64,000 nucleotides of DNA, taken from NCBI GenBank assembly GCA_963920705.1, contig OY987226.1, forward strand, positions 15,378,501-15,442,500. Direction: 5' to 3'. This document shows positions 46,423 to 57,486 of the stretch, piece by piece (position 1 is the stretch's first letter; each line of letters starts with the position of its first letter). The position numbers and the translations under genes are program-made. The notes beneath the pieces were generated by a model. The model searched no databases and was not told the DNA's origin. It saw only the letters and a program-made list of their open reading frames with translations. This DNA is from Odiellus spinosus. Taxonomy: Eukaryota; Arthropoda; Arachnida; Opiliones; Phalangiidae.

Positions 46423-46850
46423 AGGGAGAATGCAACCTAACAACAAGCGCTTTTTATCGATTTCTAAATTACGAACGAATATTAAACTATATAACTTGAA
46501 AACTTACATTCAAAATAGGCTAATTCATGGAGATTCTGCATTCCCCATATAAAGACTAGTCCTTGTATGGAGAGTTCAGGATCTCCACGTAGAGATCGGG
46601 GTTTGGACAAAATAATCCACAACTATCAGTTAATCAGTTAATCATAAAAGAATAATCGGAAAATTATTCGCGACTACATTGGATTTATCATAGACTTTCC
46701 TCGAAATATTTTACGTTATATGAATAAAGATAAAATAATCAGAAATTTCTTGTCCAAACCCCGATCTTTATCTCCACGAATCCTGCTAAGCATATTTTAA
46801 ATTTATTTCTAGTTATATATTTGTTTGTAATTTTTTAACTACTTAGGAAA
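46423..46850. mobile_element. TTAA family T1, copy 3, interrupted and right-truncated
   Basis: TTAA at 46419-46422 and left end AGGGAGAATGCAACCTAACA. The element carries the hAT MITE at 46590-46770; removing it and one 8-bp duplication restores GGATCTCCACGAATCC, as in the other T1 copies. The inverted right end is missing after about 46840. Confidence 0.82.
46590..46770. mobile_element. hAT-type MITE, copy 3 (181 bp), nested in a T1 element
   Basis: Starts TAGAGATCGGGGTTTGGACA, ends CCAAACCCCGATCTTTA. The exact target duplication TCTCCACG lies at 46582-46589 and 46771-46778. Its position inside a T1 element shows that this insertion is younger than the T1 insertion. Confidence 0.93.
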
Positions 46851-47245
46851 GTGTCACTGAATTAGAGAAGAAAAAAAAATTAAATCGGAAAAGATTTAGA
46901 TTTTTGTACTTATTTAAAATCAGAATTTTTGACCAATAAAATATGCTCTTTCTGTGGGGATATTTATCACGAATGCGTAGTTTAGGTTAGAGAGATAGCA
47001 AAATAATTAAAAGTTTTATTATGAAGATCGTTAAAAAATAATCTGGAAATTCGGCATTCAATAATAATTTCTTCCATAAAATCAAAGGGGAAATATTCCT
47101 ACTTGAATGTTCAGGTAATTTGTATGAGAATTATAAATAAAGGGGCTGTATATGATTTATTATTAATTAGTAAAATTATGAATAAAATAAACCAATCAGA
47201 ATTATTTATCATGGTTAAAATAGAAATTAAGTTTTTTTTTTTTAC
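46851..47245. other. no recognised feature
   Basis: AT-rich with a 72-codon frame (47103-47321) that runs into the foldback repeat and shows no domain. Confidence 0.4.
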
Positions 47246-47249
47246 ATAT

Positions 47250-47430
47250 ATTATAGATGACGACATGGTATTTATAGAGGAACTTTATATACGAAATGTT
47301 TCGAGTTTTACTTTGATTTGAAATTAGATCTAAATTTTAATCAAAGTAAAACTAACGAACGATTGAAAGGCATCGGCTCGAAACGTCTCGTAAATAAAGT
47401 TTCTCTATAAATACCATATCATCTCTCTAA
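47250..47430. repeat. foldback repeat, arms of about 65 and 90 bp
   Basis: Left arm (about 47256-47325) contains CATGGTATTTATAGAGGAAC, ACGAAATGTTTCGAG and TTTTACTTTGATT. The right arm (about 47338-47427) is its reverse complement with a 24-bp block (CCGATGCC ... GTTA) that the left arm lacks. The centre is AAATTAGATCTAAATTT. It may be two head-to-head copies of one older repeat. Confidence 0.75.
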
Positions 47431-47488
47431 AAAATATAATTTCTAACAGAATATCAGTTTCAAAACAACTTTAAAAATTAATTCCCGA

Positions 47489-47506
47489 GGGGGGGGGGGG
47501 GGGGGG
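47489..47506. repeat. poly-G tract, 18 bp
   Basis: Uninterrupted run of 18 G, one of several G or C tracts in the window (also 5896-5908, 21229-21241, 34633-34648). Confidence 0.95.
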
Positions 47507-47509
47507 AGA

Positions 47510-48570
47510 AATCTTGTAACAAGTAGGGCTAGGATTATAAATAGATTATGTTCTAATTTTCAGTTTATTTACAATTAATCGTAATATTTCTGTTAATTTT
47601 AACTGTTTTATCATTTTGTAATTTATCTTTAAATACAATTGTCTAAAAACCTTTATAACCAAGGGTTTAACGTCAAAAAGTGTGTGTATGCTTTTGGTTT
47701 GACGTTTATCCATTGGACAAAGGCTCGAAGAAATTAATTATTTTAATCAAGTCGATAGCCGTCATCGAATATTAGTACTTAAGTGGAAATATTACTCTCT
47801 CGACTACATTTAAAATAAATATGCGTTAGAAACAATATTTATCATATTTTTTATCAATTGCTTCAATAAAATTACTCAAAAAATTCGCTTATGAGAATAA
47901 ACCAGAATAAGCTGTTAATCATGGATAATCGTTTAAATTTAACTAAAATTATTTATAAACAAACTTAAAATTGCTAAATGTGATAATTCTTAATGAAGGT
48001 TAAACATTTACGTGGCGAATCAATCCACCTAAACTTTTCGAAATATTTAAACTCCCTATATTGATATATCCTTCAAATATTTAGCATATTGCATTCTATC
48101 GGTTCAATATTCTAAATGACGATTAGGTAATTCATATCACGTCAAGGTGTTAGGTTTAATAGCGGTAAAACTTATTGGACCATTATCAAAGAACGAGCGA
48201 CCATTAGAACTATCGCCATTATACAACTTCATCGAAGATCTATAGTAATAAATTAATAAAAACACTAAGACTGGAAACTAGAAGGAATGATATTCGTGTT
48301 TTAAGTACAGCTATTAGGCTACAAATGTAATTCCTACGAGATGATCCAACACGATTGCAAGAACCTCTTATATGGTTAAATGAAGAGTTCGCCATTAGAA
48401 TGATTCCATCTTCACGTTTCAAAACGTATTGGAAAATTGTTTTAAATATAAGTTTTAGGCTTTGTTAAATACGTGTTAAATATTAAAAATAGTTTGTTCA
48501 ACCATCTATTGAGTATTTCACTAAGGTTCTAACACTTCCAACCCAGCTTGGTTTCACTTTACGCCCACAT
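47510..48570. other. no recognised feature
   Basis: AT-rich; small minus-strand frame at 48240-48422 without domain. Confidence 0.4.
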
Positions 48571-48574
48571 TCAA

Positions 48575-48589
48575 CTAGATGGCGCTATA
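48575..48589 (+). promoter_or_regulatory. CTCF-like motif
   Basis: CTAGATGGCGCTATA contains AGATGGCGC, the core of the CTCF motif conserved in bilaterians. A weaker match, AGGTGGCGC, is at 51830-51838. A single short match is only suggestive. Confidence 0.3.
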
Positions 48590-48635
48590 TTCTCCTTAAA
48601 TTTTGGAAATTTATCTATATTCAGAGGCCTAAATC

Positions 48636-48913
48636 AAGGAGGATCAGAGAAGGAGAGGAAATGTGGGGCTGCGTTGAGTTAGAGAGAGAAGAGCCAACCT
48701 CCCACTCGGGTGGAAAGGGGGATAGGAAATTCTCGAGGTAAACTGTTGTCACGTGGTCGCTAGCTAGCGCGTGTCATAAAGGATTCGTTTTACCCACGCG
48801 ACAACATTTTACCACGAAACGTCTCTACCCCCGTTCTCCCAGAGTGGGAGTTTAGGCCGACGCAGTAGGAACCGCGCCGTCCCCACATTTCCTCTCCTTC
48901 TCTGATCCTCCTT
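48636..48913. mobile_element. MITE with 9-bp target duplication and 33-bp terminal repeats (278 bp)
   Basis: Left end AAGGAGGATCAGAGAAGGAG continues to AAATGTGGGG, and the right end is its perfect inverse over 33 bp. An inner inverted pair, CTCCCACTCGGG against CCCAGAGTGGGAG, follows. Flanked by GCCTAAATC at 48627-48635 and 48914-48922. The 9-bp duplication and long terminal repeats fit Mutator-like elements. Perfect ends suggest a recent insertion. GC-richer than its surroundings; no coding capacity. Confidence 0.88.
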
Positions 48914-48939
48914 GCCTAAATCAACCCGTTTGTCACACT

Positions 48940-49235
48940 ACGTGGCGTCGATTTTTTAGTAACAATATACTGGCGTAGCTATTATAGAGTCAACAGTTGA
49001 TTCTCAACCATTCTAGCACGTGATACAGTTGTTTACGGACTGTTTCTTTCGTGACAGTGCAATATAACACAGAAAATACTACTTTTCTGCACTTGATATT
49101 TATCACTAATTACAATCCACAATCAAACTAGGTTTTCAATTGAAAAAATATATAAATTTGGGATTTTAATCTTAAAGTTTCTTAAAAACGAGTCAAGAAG
49201 GTGTAAAATTTTGAATATAGGCCTTCCAAAAAACA
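48940..49235. repeat. dispersed repeat B, copy 2
   Basis: Diverged copy of 9390-9605: ATAGAGTCAACAGTTGATTC, TAGCACGTGATA and AAAGTTTCTTAAAAACGAG are shared in order. Just beyond it lies GGCAATCTCACTTTAA, which looks like a TTAA-element end. Confidence 0.5.
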
Positions 49236-49249
49236 ATGGTGGCAATCTC

Positions 49250-50276
49250 ACTTTAAAGAATAAGGTCAATTAAGAAATGCCGGGTTGGGTATACTTCGGA
49301 TTTTATTCGCTTCTAGCTAAGCCTAAATCATGATCTGATCAGACTAACATCTAGTTTAATTTAACTTTCAAACTTTCAAGCGCACAAAAGGTAGAATAGA
49401 CGATGGGTGCACGGGGAAATGCATTCTCGCGAGCGTTAACCAAATTTCTAAGGATTTTCCCCTTCTTAAAAGAGGAAAAGTCCCGTGCAGTTTGTTGTTT
49501 CTTTTTTTTTTTCATCCGTTTCTCCTCAAGTTCAGCTAAACTATTAAGGTTTCGTAATTACGCAATCCCTAGAGATATATACAACGACACGGACACTACT
49601 CGACAGTTTACTATACTCTCCTTAAAGAGTCGAGAGAAAACCAGGAAGGATGGAATACAGACAACCTTTAACCATGGGGACCTTCCAATACAGTAATCCT
49701 TACTCCGTGGATCATATCCTTCTATAAAGTCCTTCAAATTCAACCTTATAGTACAAAGAGTATCTTATAAAGGGGATATAGACCTATATTCATTTATAAA
49801 TTGGGGGTAGGGGGGGCTTCTATCCCAGGTACTTGGTGTACGTCCTAAGAGGGAGGCTGAGAAAAAGGACTTAAAACTTATAAAGGACGGTGAAATAAAC
49901 AATAAATTTGACAATTTATTTTTAAATTAATTCTCAGTTTGAATTTGGTCGAGAATTTCGCCCTAAAATAAATCAATCTATTTCAGAGGAATTGTTTTCA
50001 AATTGGACCAAAATATCGCGGGGTTCAATTATTTTTAAAGGGAACATGAACATATATGAAACAAATTAAAGTGAAGTTGTCATTATAAATTAATTATATA
50101 TTTATTTTTTTGATACTATTAAAAAAAACTATATTTCAAATTGTGTATACCTCTGAGTTGACCAGTTTTAAAGAAACTTCAAAATTAAATAATATTAGGC
50201 ATATATATTTTTTACTGTTGTTGTATTTTTACGCGGTATATGTAAATATATATTTTGAATAGTTTTTTTACCGATC
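49250..50276. other. no recognised gene
   Basis: The 97-codon plus frame 49403-49696 contains a poly-Phe run from a T tract and no domain. The segment 50130-50270 resembles the interior of the element at 60007-60685 (TACTGTTGTTGTATTTTTAC, GTATATGTAAATATAT). Confidence 0.4.
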
Positions 50277-50280
50277 TTAA

Positions 50281-50518
50281 AGGGAAATTTGGAGCTAAAA
50301 ATGGAATTTATTTTATGAATTATTTTATAAATTTTATGAATTTATTTTCAGAATCTCCACGCCAAAAAACTTATTCGATAATGTTTTCACAATTTTTAGC
50401 CACGTTAAAGACCTAAAACGTGTCTAATAATTTTAGACAAATTCTCAAATACGTTTCTAGGTAAGGTGATTCCGAAAATAAATTCAAAAGCCTTTCATTT
50501 TTTGCTCCAAGTTTCACT
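50281..50518. mobile_element. TTAA-flanked MITE, family T3 (238 bp)
   Basis: TTAA at 50277-50280 and 50519-50522. Left end AGGGAAATTTGGAGCTAAAA and inverted right end AGTGAAACTTGGAGCAAAAA, continuing inward through GAATTTATTTT. A right-half relic is at 59370-59497 (AAATAAATTCAAAATC, TTTTTTGCTCTAAGTTTCC). Confidence 0.78.
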
Positions 50519-50524
50519 TTAACG

Positions 50525-53005
50525 AAAATGCTTCTCAAATTCCATTGGGATTGCGTAATAAATCGGTGAGAGCATCTTTATAATTTTTTTCGATCTCCCT
50601 TTAAAACTGTGGAGGGGCAGAAAGGTGAGGTGAAGGTGCATGGTTGGTAGTGTAAGTCTGTAAACCATTATTGGTTTCATTATCATACCAAAAGACACGA
50701 CAAAGCGGGTGCGGGAATATAGTCCCCCATTAAGATGGTAACTTCCAAACAATTTCCTAATTAAAACGCTAGAGAACTGGATATAGCAAGTAATGCATAT
50801 AGAACCTATGTCTCGGCCCCGACCTATCTATCTATCTTCAATAATTAATCCATTCTATTTAAAACGACGGTTGCATGGAGAAGGAAGAAGTTTGGCGAGT
50901 TTAATCCCGTTAATTCTAATAGAAATTCTATAATAACACTCTTGTATTGTATAAGTGTAAGTTGCGACTAAAGCTCTTTTTCGATGAAAATATTTGCATC
51001 AAAGGTTTGATTATATTGAAAACTCAAACTAGCCTATAGTTTGAACCGTAAGATTTAAAGCTACTTATTCATGAATACATGGTCTTAATTCGTGCGAGTA
51101 TTGCAGTTAAAACCAATCAGAAATGCCACCGTGTATTAAGGTATAGTTCTAAGTCCATCCAATCAAATTGTAATTATATACCTTTGATATAAAAGGGTAC
51201 CTAAGTAAATACAGTGTTAACTTAAACTGACTCAAACTATATACATTTATCCGACTTATCTACTGAATGACATTGAATAAAGTGAAATAAAGAATATTGT
51301 ATAATTTCTCTACTGAATTTCTATCTTTCCCCTGATATTTCTATATTAAACCATTGTTAGCAAACGCACAAGAGACGCGCAAGATCGAGATAGAGCGCGT
51401 GAATTTCTCCCTCGCGCGTGCCACGAGCTTTGAAATATCCATGGAGACATTATATAGTAGGTTATATTTATTTCGTACCATATTATACCTACTATGAAAT
51501 TTACTACTGAGAATGGAGATAGGGTTTAAATTTCTTGTTGGTAAAGGGGTATATTATAATAACTACCGCGGTAAATTCGTGTTGGGACGAACCTGATGAA
51601 CTTTATAGGCTTAATAGGTTACAGGAACGAGGCAATTAAGGGGAAGGAAGCTAAAGGATAATCTCATTTTCGAAGAAATCGACATGACGACTATGTTAGT
51701 ACGTGTTCTTCCATACGACCAAATAAACTGGACATAGAACAAGTTTACGTTTAAGAGTAAGACAATGGAAAATCAAGGGTCCATTAGCCTTTGGTAGCGC
51801 TATCAGCTGATGTGCACGATTTTATTTAAAGGTGGCGCACATTGATTTCTGGACGATATACAATGTTACTAGAATATGGTTATTCTCCTAAAATAGCTTA
51901 TGGTTTCGGACGGTGACAGTAAATTATCACTCCAAGAGTCATGCCACCGTTAAAAATGAGCGAATGAAGTCCAAGGACTGATTAAAATGGCCAAGGCTTA
52001 GTAAAAATCAAAACATGAATATTTCAGATAACCGATTTCAATTGGTTTGTGGTTTGTGTGTGATAAATTGAAACATTTACGAGGGGTTATCCGCACTTCC
52101 GTGATCTATTTATACCGATTACCCGATTACAAACTGATTACAGCCTTTGATAATTATAAATACGTAATAATGTTAGTGCAGCCAAAGCTACACGCTTGTA
52201 CATCGAACTTCGTGAATTGATCAACCCCTCGGACATATAAATATTTGAAATTATAACCATATTTTTTATTAATAGTAATATTAAATATCAGGATTAATTA
52301 ACGATTACTAATCTCAATTTCTATTGGATGATTTTTAAAACGATACCATTCTATTGGTTCACAGTGAAGGATGGTTTTTAGTTTACGGGTTGACTATTGT
52401 AATTATATACGAAAGATATAGACCTATATCTAAAAATATATATATTTTTGCCCCGTCCATTCTGGGAAAGAAACGATGTTAAATGGAATAATGGGTCCTT
52501 TTGATTCGTACCTAGAAATACGTTTGATTTAATTTACTGGGAAATTTGAGAAGCGTAGATTGCGAGACGTGATATACGTTTGATATTGGGAAAATCTCCA
52601 CCAGACTAGACTAGTTCCGCGGATACCATTACGAGGTTTGATTGGCTTAAATTATTGGCTTCGTTTATTATTGAAATAAGAAGTGTTATATCAGTAATGG
52701 ACAGGAAACATGCTCTACAATTCAAACCCGTCATCGACTTTACGGATAATTTGAAATAATTATGGGTTGACTCCCAAGAGGCCAACTGATGATAATGGCA
52801 GAAGGATTTCGATAACGCTCTCTTTGTACCACGCCGACACAGTTCCTTCAACGAACTGAACTTCGGGTGAAATGTCAAAGAAATGGGAAACGTCAAATAA
52901 TTATTAATACGGTACTGATATTGAGAAATAATGGGTGAAAAATTATTACTTTTAAATACTGAATAATTGATTATAATATCACGGTAATTTATTAATATTG
53001 AAAAT
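50525..53005. other. no recognised gene
   Basis: Holds minus-strand frames of 77 and 96 codons (50519-50752, 52606-52896) without recognisable domains or splice context. A CpG-containing patch lies at 51365-51430. I see no repeat family. Confidence 0.4.
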
Positions 53006-53009
53006 TATC

Positions 53010-53775
53010 GAATTTATAAACTTATTTTGAAATTTTGCGAATTTATTTACGAAATCATTTTTAAAATTAGGGAATTTTATTATTATTTTCTTTTGAAACT
53101 CAACCAATTTATTTATTAATTTTGAAAATAAGCTAGATTATTAATATATTTTGAATATAAACAAATTTATATAATTAATTTCGAAAAATTAATTATAGCA
53201 TCTTGGTAATTTATTTATTAGAATTGTTTAAATAATTTATTATGAAAATTAGCCAATTTAAACATTTTTTTTATGAAAATTAGATAATTTAAATAATTGA
53301 TTATGAAAATTCGACAATTTAAATAATTTGTTATGAAAATTAGACAATTTAAATACTTTAATGAAAAGCAGCCAATTTAAATACTTTAATGACAAGCAGC
53401 CAATTTAAATAATTTATTATGAAAATCAGCCAATTTAAATAATTTATTGTGAAAATCCGAGAATTTATTAAATTATTTATTTTTAAAAACAGTGAATTTA
53501 TTAATTTATATTGAAAATTAGCGAATTTAGTAATTATTTTGAAAATTAGCGAATTTAGTAATTATTTTGAAAATTAGCGAATTTAGTAATTATTTTGAAA
53601 ATAAGCGAATTTAGTAATTATTTTGAAAATTAGCGAATTTAGTAATTATTTTTAAAATTAGCGAATTTAGTAATTATTTTGAAAATTAGCGAATTTAGTA
53701 ATTATTTTGAAAATTAGCGAATTTACTAATTATTTTGAAAATTAGCGAATTTACTAATTTATTTTGAAATTAGCA
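53010..53775. repeat. AT-rich minisatellite, 26-30 bp units
   Basis: The right part (53515-53765) has about nine near-identical units of GAAAATTAGCGAATTTAGTA plus ATTATTTT. The left part (53010-53510) is a decayed relative with AATTTAAATAATTTATTATG units. The gradient of decay suggests growth at the right side. Confidence 0.92.
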
Positions 53776-53779
53776 AATT

Positions 53780-54860
53780 TAATTACAATTTACTTATTAG
53801 TAAACTTTCACTGTGATTTATTTTTATTAGCGTAATTGATGATTTATTATGGATGGTTGATTAAACATAAGTTTATAATTTAAAAATTAATTATAATTAA
53901 ATTTATTATTTAAAAAATTCTGGAGCTTTCATCCACCCATTAAATACACTTCTCTTATAGCTAATTTTATAGTTACTTTCAATAACAAATTGACGTTAAC
54001 TATGACCTAGCCAATCATAGTCGATAAACACGGCAATGCAAAAATTATACAAAACCCGGCCTTAGGAGTAATTTAAAATTAATATATCATTATCAATGAA
54101 TTACAAACCGCGTCTCAAAATAATTTCGATTGAAAAATGATTCAATTTCGGGGGAAATCGAGACGAAATTTGTAATTTATCCGAAACGTTCAGCACTGAA
54201 AGACAACAAATAAGGTCGATCAGGGCTAGTAACCCCCGCATCGGATGTGTGTGAAGCGATTTTGAAGGCGTTATAGAGCCAACCGAGCGAACGGGGTTCG
54301 CTTGTCGTCTGAATGTTTAATTAACTAGCCGACAGGAAGCTCGGCCCCCCTGGATTAGAGGCTTCCCACTACAGCTCCTAACCAACTAAAAGTTTCAATA
54401 CGTACAAAACAAGTCTATCCCCTACCTGTAAAGTGCAAACCTCACGAAATCTTTACCGGAATGAAATGAAACTCTAGAAGTATGACCGCAAGTTTAAGAG
54501 ATAGCGCTAGCTTAATTGTTTCGATGCGAACCCCACGAAAACAAAAACACACAGACACACATACACCCAAAAATATCGAATACAAAACCTCTCAGTGCAC
54601 ATGTTGACTCAAAATGATAAAAAACCTAACTTTTCCGTAAGTTGATCAGGTGGCAGCACTGTAGCGGTTCAAAAATTTGTTTTCATGGCTCAAAGAGGGT
54701 TGGATCTCCTTGTTTTCTACAGGGGCTAGGTTTACGATTTTGTACGGATAAGGTTGCAATAGTCACTTTAAAATGGGCAGTCCCTTACTAAATTACGTGA
54801 AGTTAATTTCGCAGAACAAATTTTTAAGTATAACTTTATATTATATAAGAGTTTAAGGAA
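53780..54860. other. no recognised gene
   Basis: A GC-richer patch at 54220-54370 (CCGAGCGAACGGGGTTCGC, GCTCGGCCCCCC) has no open frame of note. A TTAA-element-like end, GTTGCAATAGTCACTTTAA, lies near 54750. Confidence 0.4.
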
Positions 54861-54864
54861 AGCT

Positions 54865-54930
54865 ACAAATTGAGACAAATTACATCAAAATCGGACAACT
54901 AATAAGAAAATTATTAATATTCAAAGTAGA
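54865..54930 (+). repeat. dispersed repeat E, copy
   Basis: AGCTACAAATTGAGACAAAT followed by TACATCAAAATCGGACAAC. It matches the inverted copy at 44480-44560 more closely than those at 22251 and 22410. Confidence 0.6.
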
Positions 54931-55760
54931 CAAAATCATCGATTCTACTCTCAATTTAATTAATAAATTTGATAACGTCATTTTGACGAAATATAAATTA
55001 TAACCACTGTGTGAAAAGTGTTGGTTCTCAATGCTCACGCGTTGACGTCATGAGGACATTGATTTTTAATTGCATATAATAATTTAATTCGTAACTTTGT
55101 TAATTATGGTCCTATTTCCATGTAATTCTTTTCATTTTTTGGATCTCTCAGTGAGCTCTACATTGGTTCGTTAATTTTTCGCAACAAATATGCGCGTTAA
55201 AAATTTTGGAAAGTATAAGGTTGTTCATTTTTAATCTTCGCAGATCCTTATAAATCAGAATTGTGAAAAAATAACTTTTATATTTAAAATATCATGGTAA
55301 TAACCGAGAATATTAATTTATTTGAAATGTATCCTTTGATTACATTTCCTCATAGAGCGATGGAGGTATTGAAATCTCATTCTGACCTTGACTTCAACTC
55401 GAGCTAATCACCGAACGAGTGAATTTCTGCAAGGTTACGATAAGGCTCGACGCTATTGACACTTTAACCTTGCACCGAATTCGAAGCCTTAGAATTATAG
55501 GCTCGACCAAACCCTATTTACAGCGAAAATAGACCTGATAGAAATTTTGAAACCGTATTTTATCCGATAGGGTTAAGGTCAAATGACATTGTCTACGATA
55601 GTATGCCTTCAGGGTATTCGCTATGACATAGTTTTAGTTATAATCCAACCTGAAATGTCAGCGCGTACAAATCGCGTCGTGATGTTTTGGATTCAAAGAG
55701 AATGAGAGCTATAGATCGTTTGTAGGTTGCTGAAATTACCACCTGATTTTAATAAAGTCC
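54931..55760. other. no recognised feature
   Basis: AT-rich sequence without repeat family or open frame of note. Confidence 0.4.
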
Positions 55761-55767
55761 GTTCATT

Positions 55768-56217
55768 GTCTTAGAAATAATAGAGTTTAACGAACGAAGA
55801 AAGACATAACAGTAAAAATCATCACCACATTCTTCTTCCTTCTGTCTATCACTATATTGCTTCTAAAACAATAATTTTCCGCTATTCCAGAAATAATATA
55901 GTGAGAGGCAGGGCAGAAAGAAATATAAGAAAACTTATCATATTCTTATCCCTTTCCCTGACTATCACTTCATTGCTTCTAAGACGGTATACTCGCAAAT
56001 TTCTTAGAAACAACACACTGAAAAGCAGGGATGAAAGAATATGGTAGAAACATCTTTAATATTTCTTTCTACTTTCCATTGACTCTATTGTTTCTATCTT
56101 AGTAAACAGTCCACCGGCGTAAGAAGCAACAGAGTCTAAGACACGCATGGAGAGAGAAATACCAATAAAATCATACTCTTTCTTTTCCAGGCCTATCGAT
56201 GCATTGTTTCTATGACA
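55768..56217. repeat. tandem hairpin array, locus 2 (four units)
   Basis: Four hairpins of about 100 nt at about 55768-55870, 55884-55985, 56001-56100 and 56118-56217, separated by 13-18 nt linkers. Each begins with TTAGAAAYAA-like words (fourth: AGAAGCAACA) and ends with ATTGYTTCTA. In the second unit the stem is long and only mildly interrupted (AATATAGTGAGAGGCAGGG against CCCTGACTATCACTTCATT). Units differ in sequence but each still folds. The 3'-arm consensus is shared with locus 1 (1954-2315), 53 kb away. Confidence 0.75.
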
Positions 56218-56320
56218 TTAGATAGACTTCATATATGTTCAGGGTTAGACAAGTGGGTTTGTCTCGATCCAACGACGTACTCGAACGTACTCACGGACGT
56301 GAATTGGAGTTCCTTATACT

Positions 56321-56731
56321 ATGTTCAGACACATAAGAGTCCCATCCCAGAGTAAGGGACTTTCCAACATACACAAACATAGTTTCAGCCGCGTTGGAGG
56401 GGAATATATCGAAGAGAAACCTGGGGAATTTTCTAAGCCTTGGTTTGTCATACGTATATCTAAGGGGGAGCAGACGACGCTTTTGATTCTCAGTGACAGT
56501 ATCGAAGTTTACCCAATGGCCGGGCGGGCCCGGGGTCTTTTAGACCAGGATGCGTGGATATGTACAGACACTTCAGTCAAAACTTATCTTTCTCGGATGT
56601 CAATGTCAAGCAAGAGGGGGAAACGAATTAAAAAGAATGTAACAGCCTTAGAAGGTATTAAAGTTAGCATCAGAAAACTGGTTTTCTTATGGAAAACTAT
56701 TTCATTCTTAAGACTGTGTGGATGGATCTAG
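56321..56731 (+). CDS. unidentified 136-codon open frame, doubtful
   Basis: Longest open frame not explained by a tandem repeat. It starts with ATG (MFRHIRVPSQSKG) and is basic in its C-terminal half (SSKRGKRIKKN), with no recognisable domain, no signal peptide and no homologue elsewhere in the window. It begins about 100 bp after the hairpin array. Its G+C content is higher than the flanks, which lengthens chance frames; one frame of this length in 64 kb is not surprising. It could be an unspliced relic of a transposon gene. Confidence 0.2.
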   Translation: MFRHIRVPSQSKGLSNIHKHSFSRVGGEYIEEKPGEFSKPWFVIRISKGEQTTLLILSDSIEVYPMAGRARGLLDQDAWICTDTSVKTYLSRMSMSSKRGKRIKKNVTALEGIKVSIRKLVFLWKTISFLRLCGWI

Positions 56732-56877
56732 ACACAAGGCAAACATACTTCAATTGAGGAAAATAAAGTAGAAATATTATTTGGCAGGTTTAAGAATAAA
56801 TAATTTAGTTACATCAAAGAAATTAAGATGCCATTTAAAGTGACGCTAGCTGTAATTGATTTCTCATCAATTTAAAG

Positions 56878-57146
56878 CTACTGTTACACTAGAATTTCTT
56901 AATCGATATTCAAATCGCCTGGAATCGTTTTAAGCGCCATGTGTTCACGCATTATCTTTATAAACAGATTTATTGTAGCTTCATCTATCGGTTCTTGAAA
57001 CCGAATCGGTATGAAACTGGTTCTCGAAGCAGTTTCGAGAAATCGAATCAAATCGATTCAACAAAAGACGGTTTCCTGTTCACACGACTCTATCAATCGT
57101 TTTGAAACGGTTTAAATTAATTCTAAGACCTAGTATGAACCCAGCT
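56878..57146. mobile_element. MITE with TGTGAACG-type ends, copy 2
   Basis: Begins AAAGCTACTGTTACACTAG and ends CTAGTATGAACCCAGCTAAA, imperfect inverted ends. The interior (GAAACCGAATCGGTATGAAA, CGAGAAATCGAATC) is the reverse complement of the copy at 16829-17107. A target duplication could not be fixed. Confidence 0.72.
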
Positions 57147-57149
57147 AAA

Positions 57150-57480
57150 ATGGAATAAGAATATCATTTTCGTCTGCTAAAGTTCCTTAAAAACGTGTCC
57201 ATCTCGATACAGCCATGATTCGTAACATTTTGAAATTTACTTTTTAATGGAATAAAAAATGCTCAAAGCTTCCCTTAATTTAAATATCTCGTAATCAATA
57301 CAAATTTCGATTAAATAAACTGACCATTAACCCTCTACCTACTTACACAGTGTGTATATTTAAAACATGAACGAACATAATGTAATATTATAATTTATGC
57401 AAATTAATTTTAAAAGTATAAAATTTATGTAAAATATTTAATTTTATAATTAAACTAGTTCTCATACGAGTCGGTTTATA
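57150..57480. other. no recognised feature
   Basis: AT-rich. A short motif, AAGTTCCTTAAAAACG, near 57180 resembles the right end of repeat B. Confidence 0.35.
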
Positions 57481-57486
57481 TTCTGA

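Noticed and set aside
47103..47321. 72-codon plus-strand frame
   Set aside because: Runs across a T tract into the foldback repeat; no domain.
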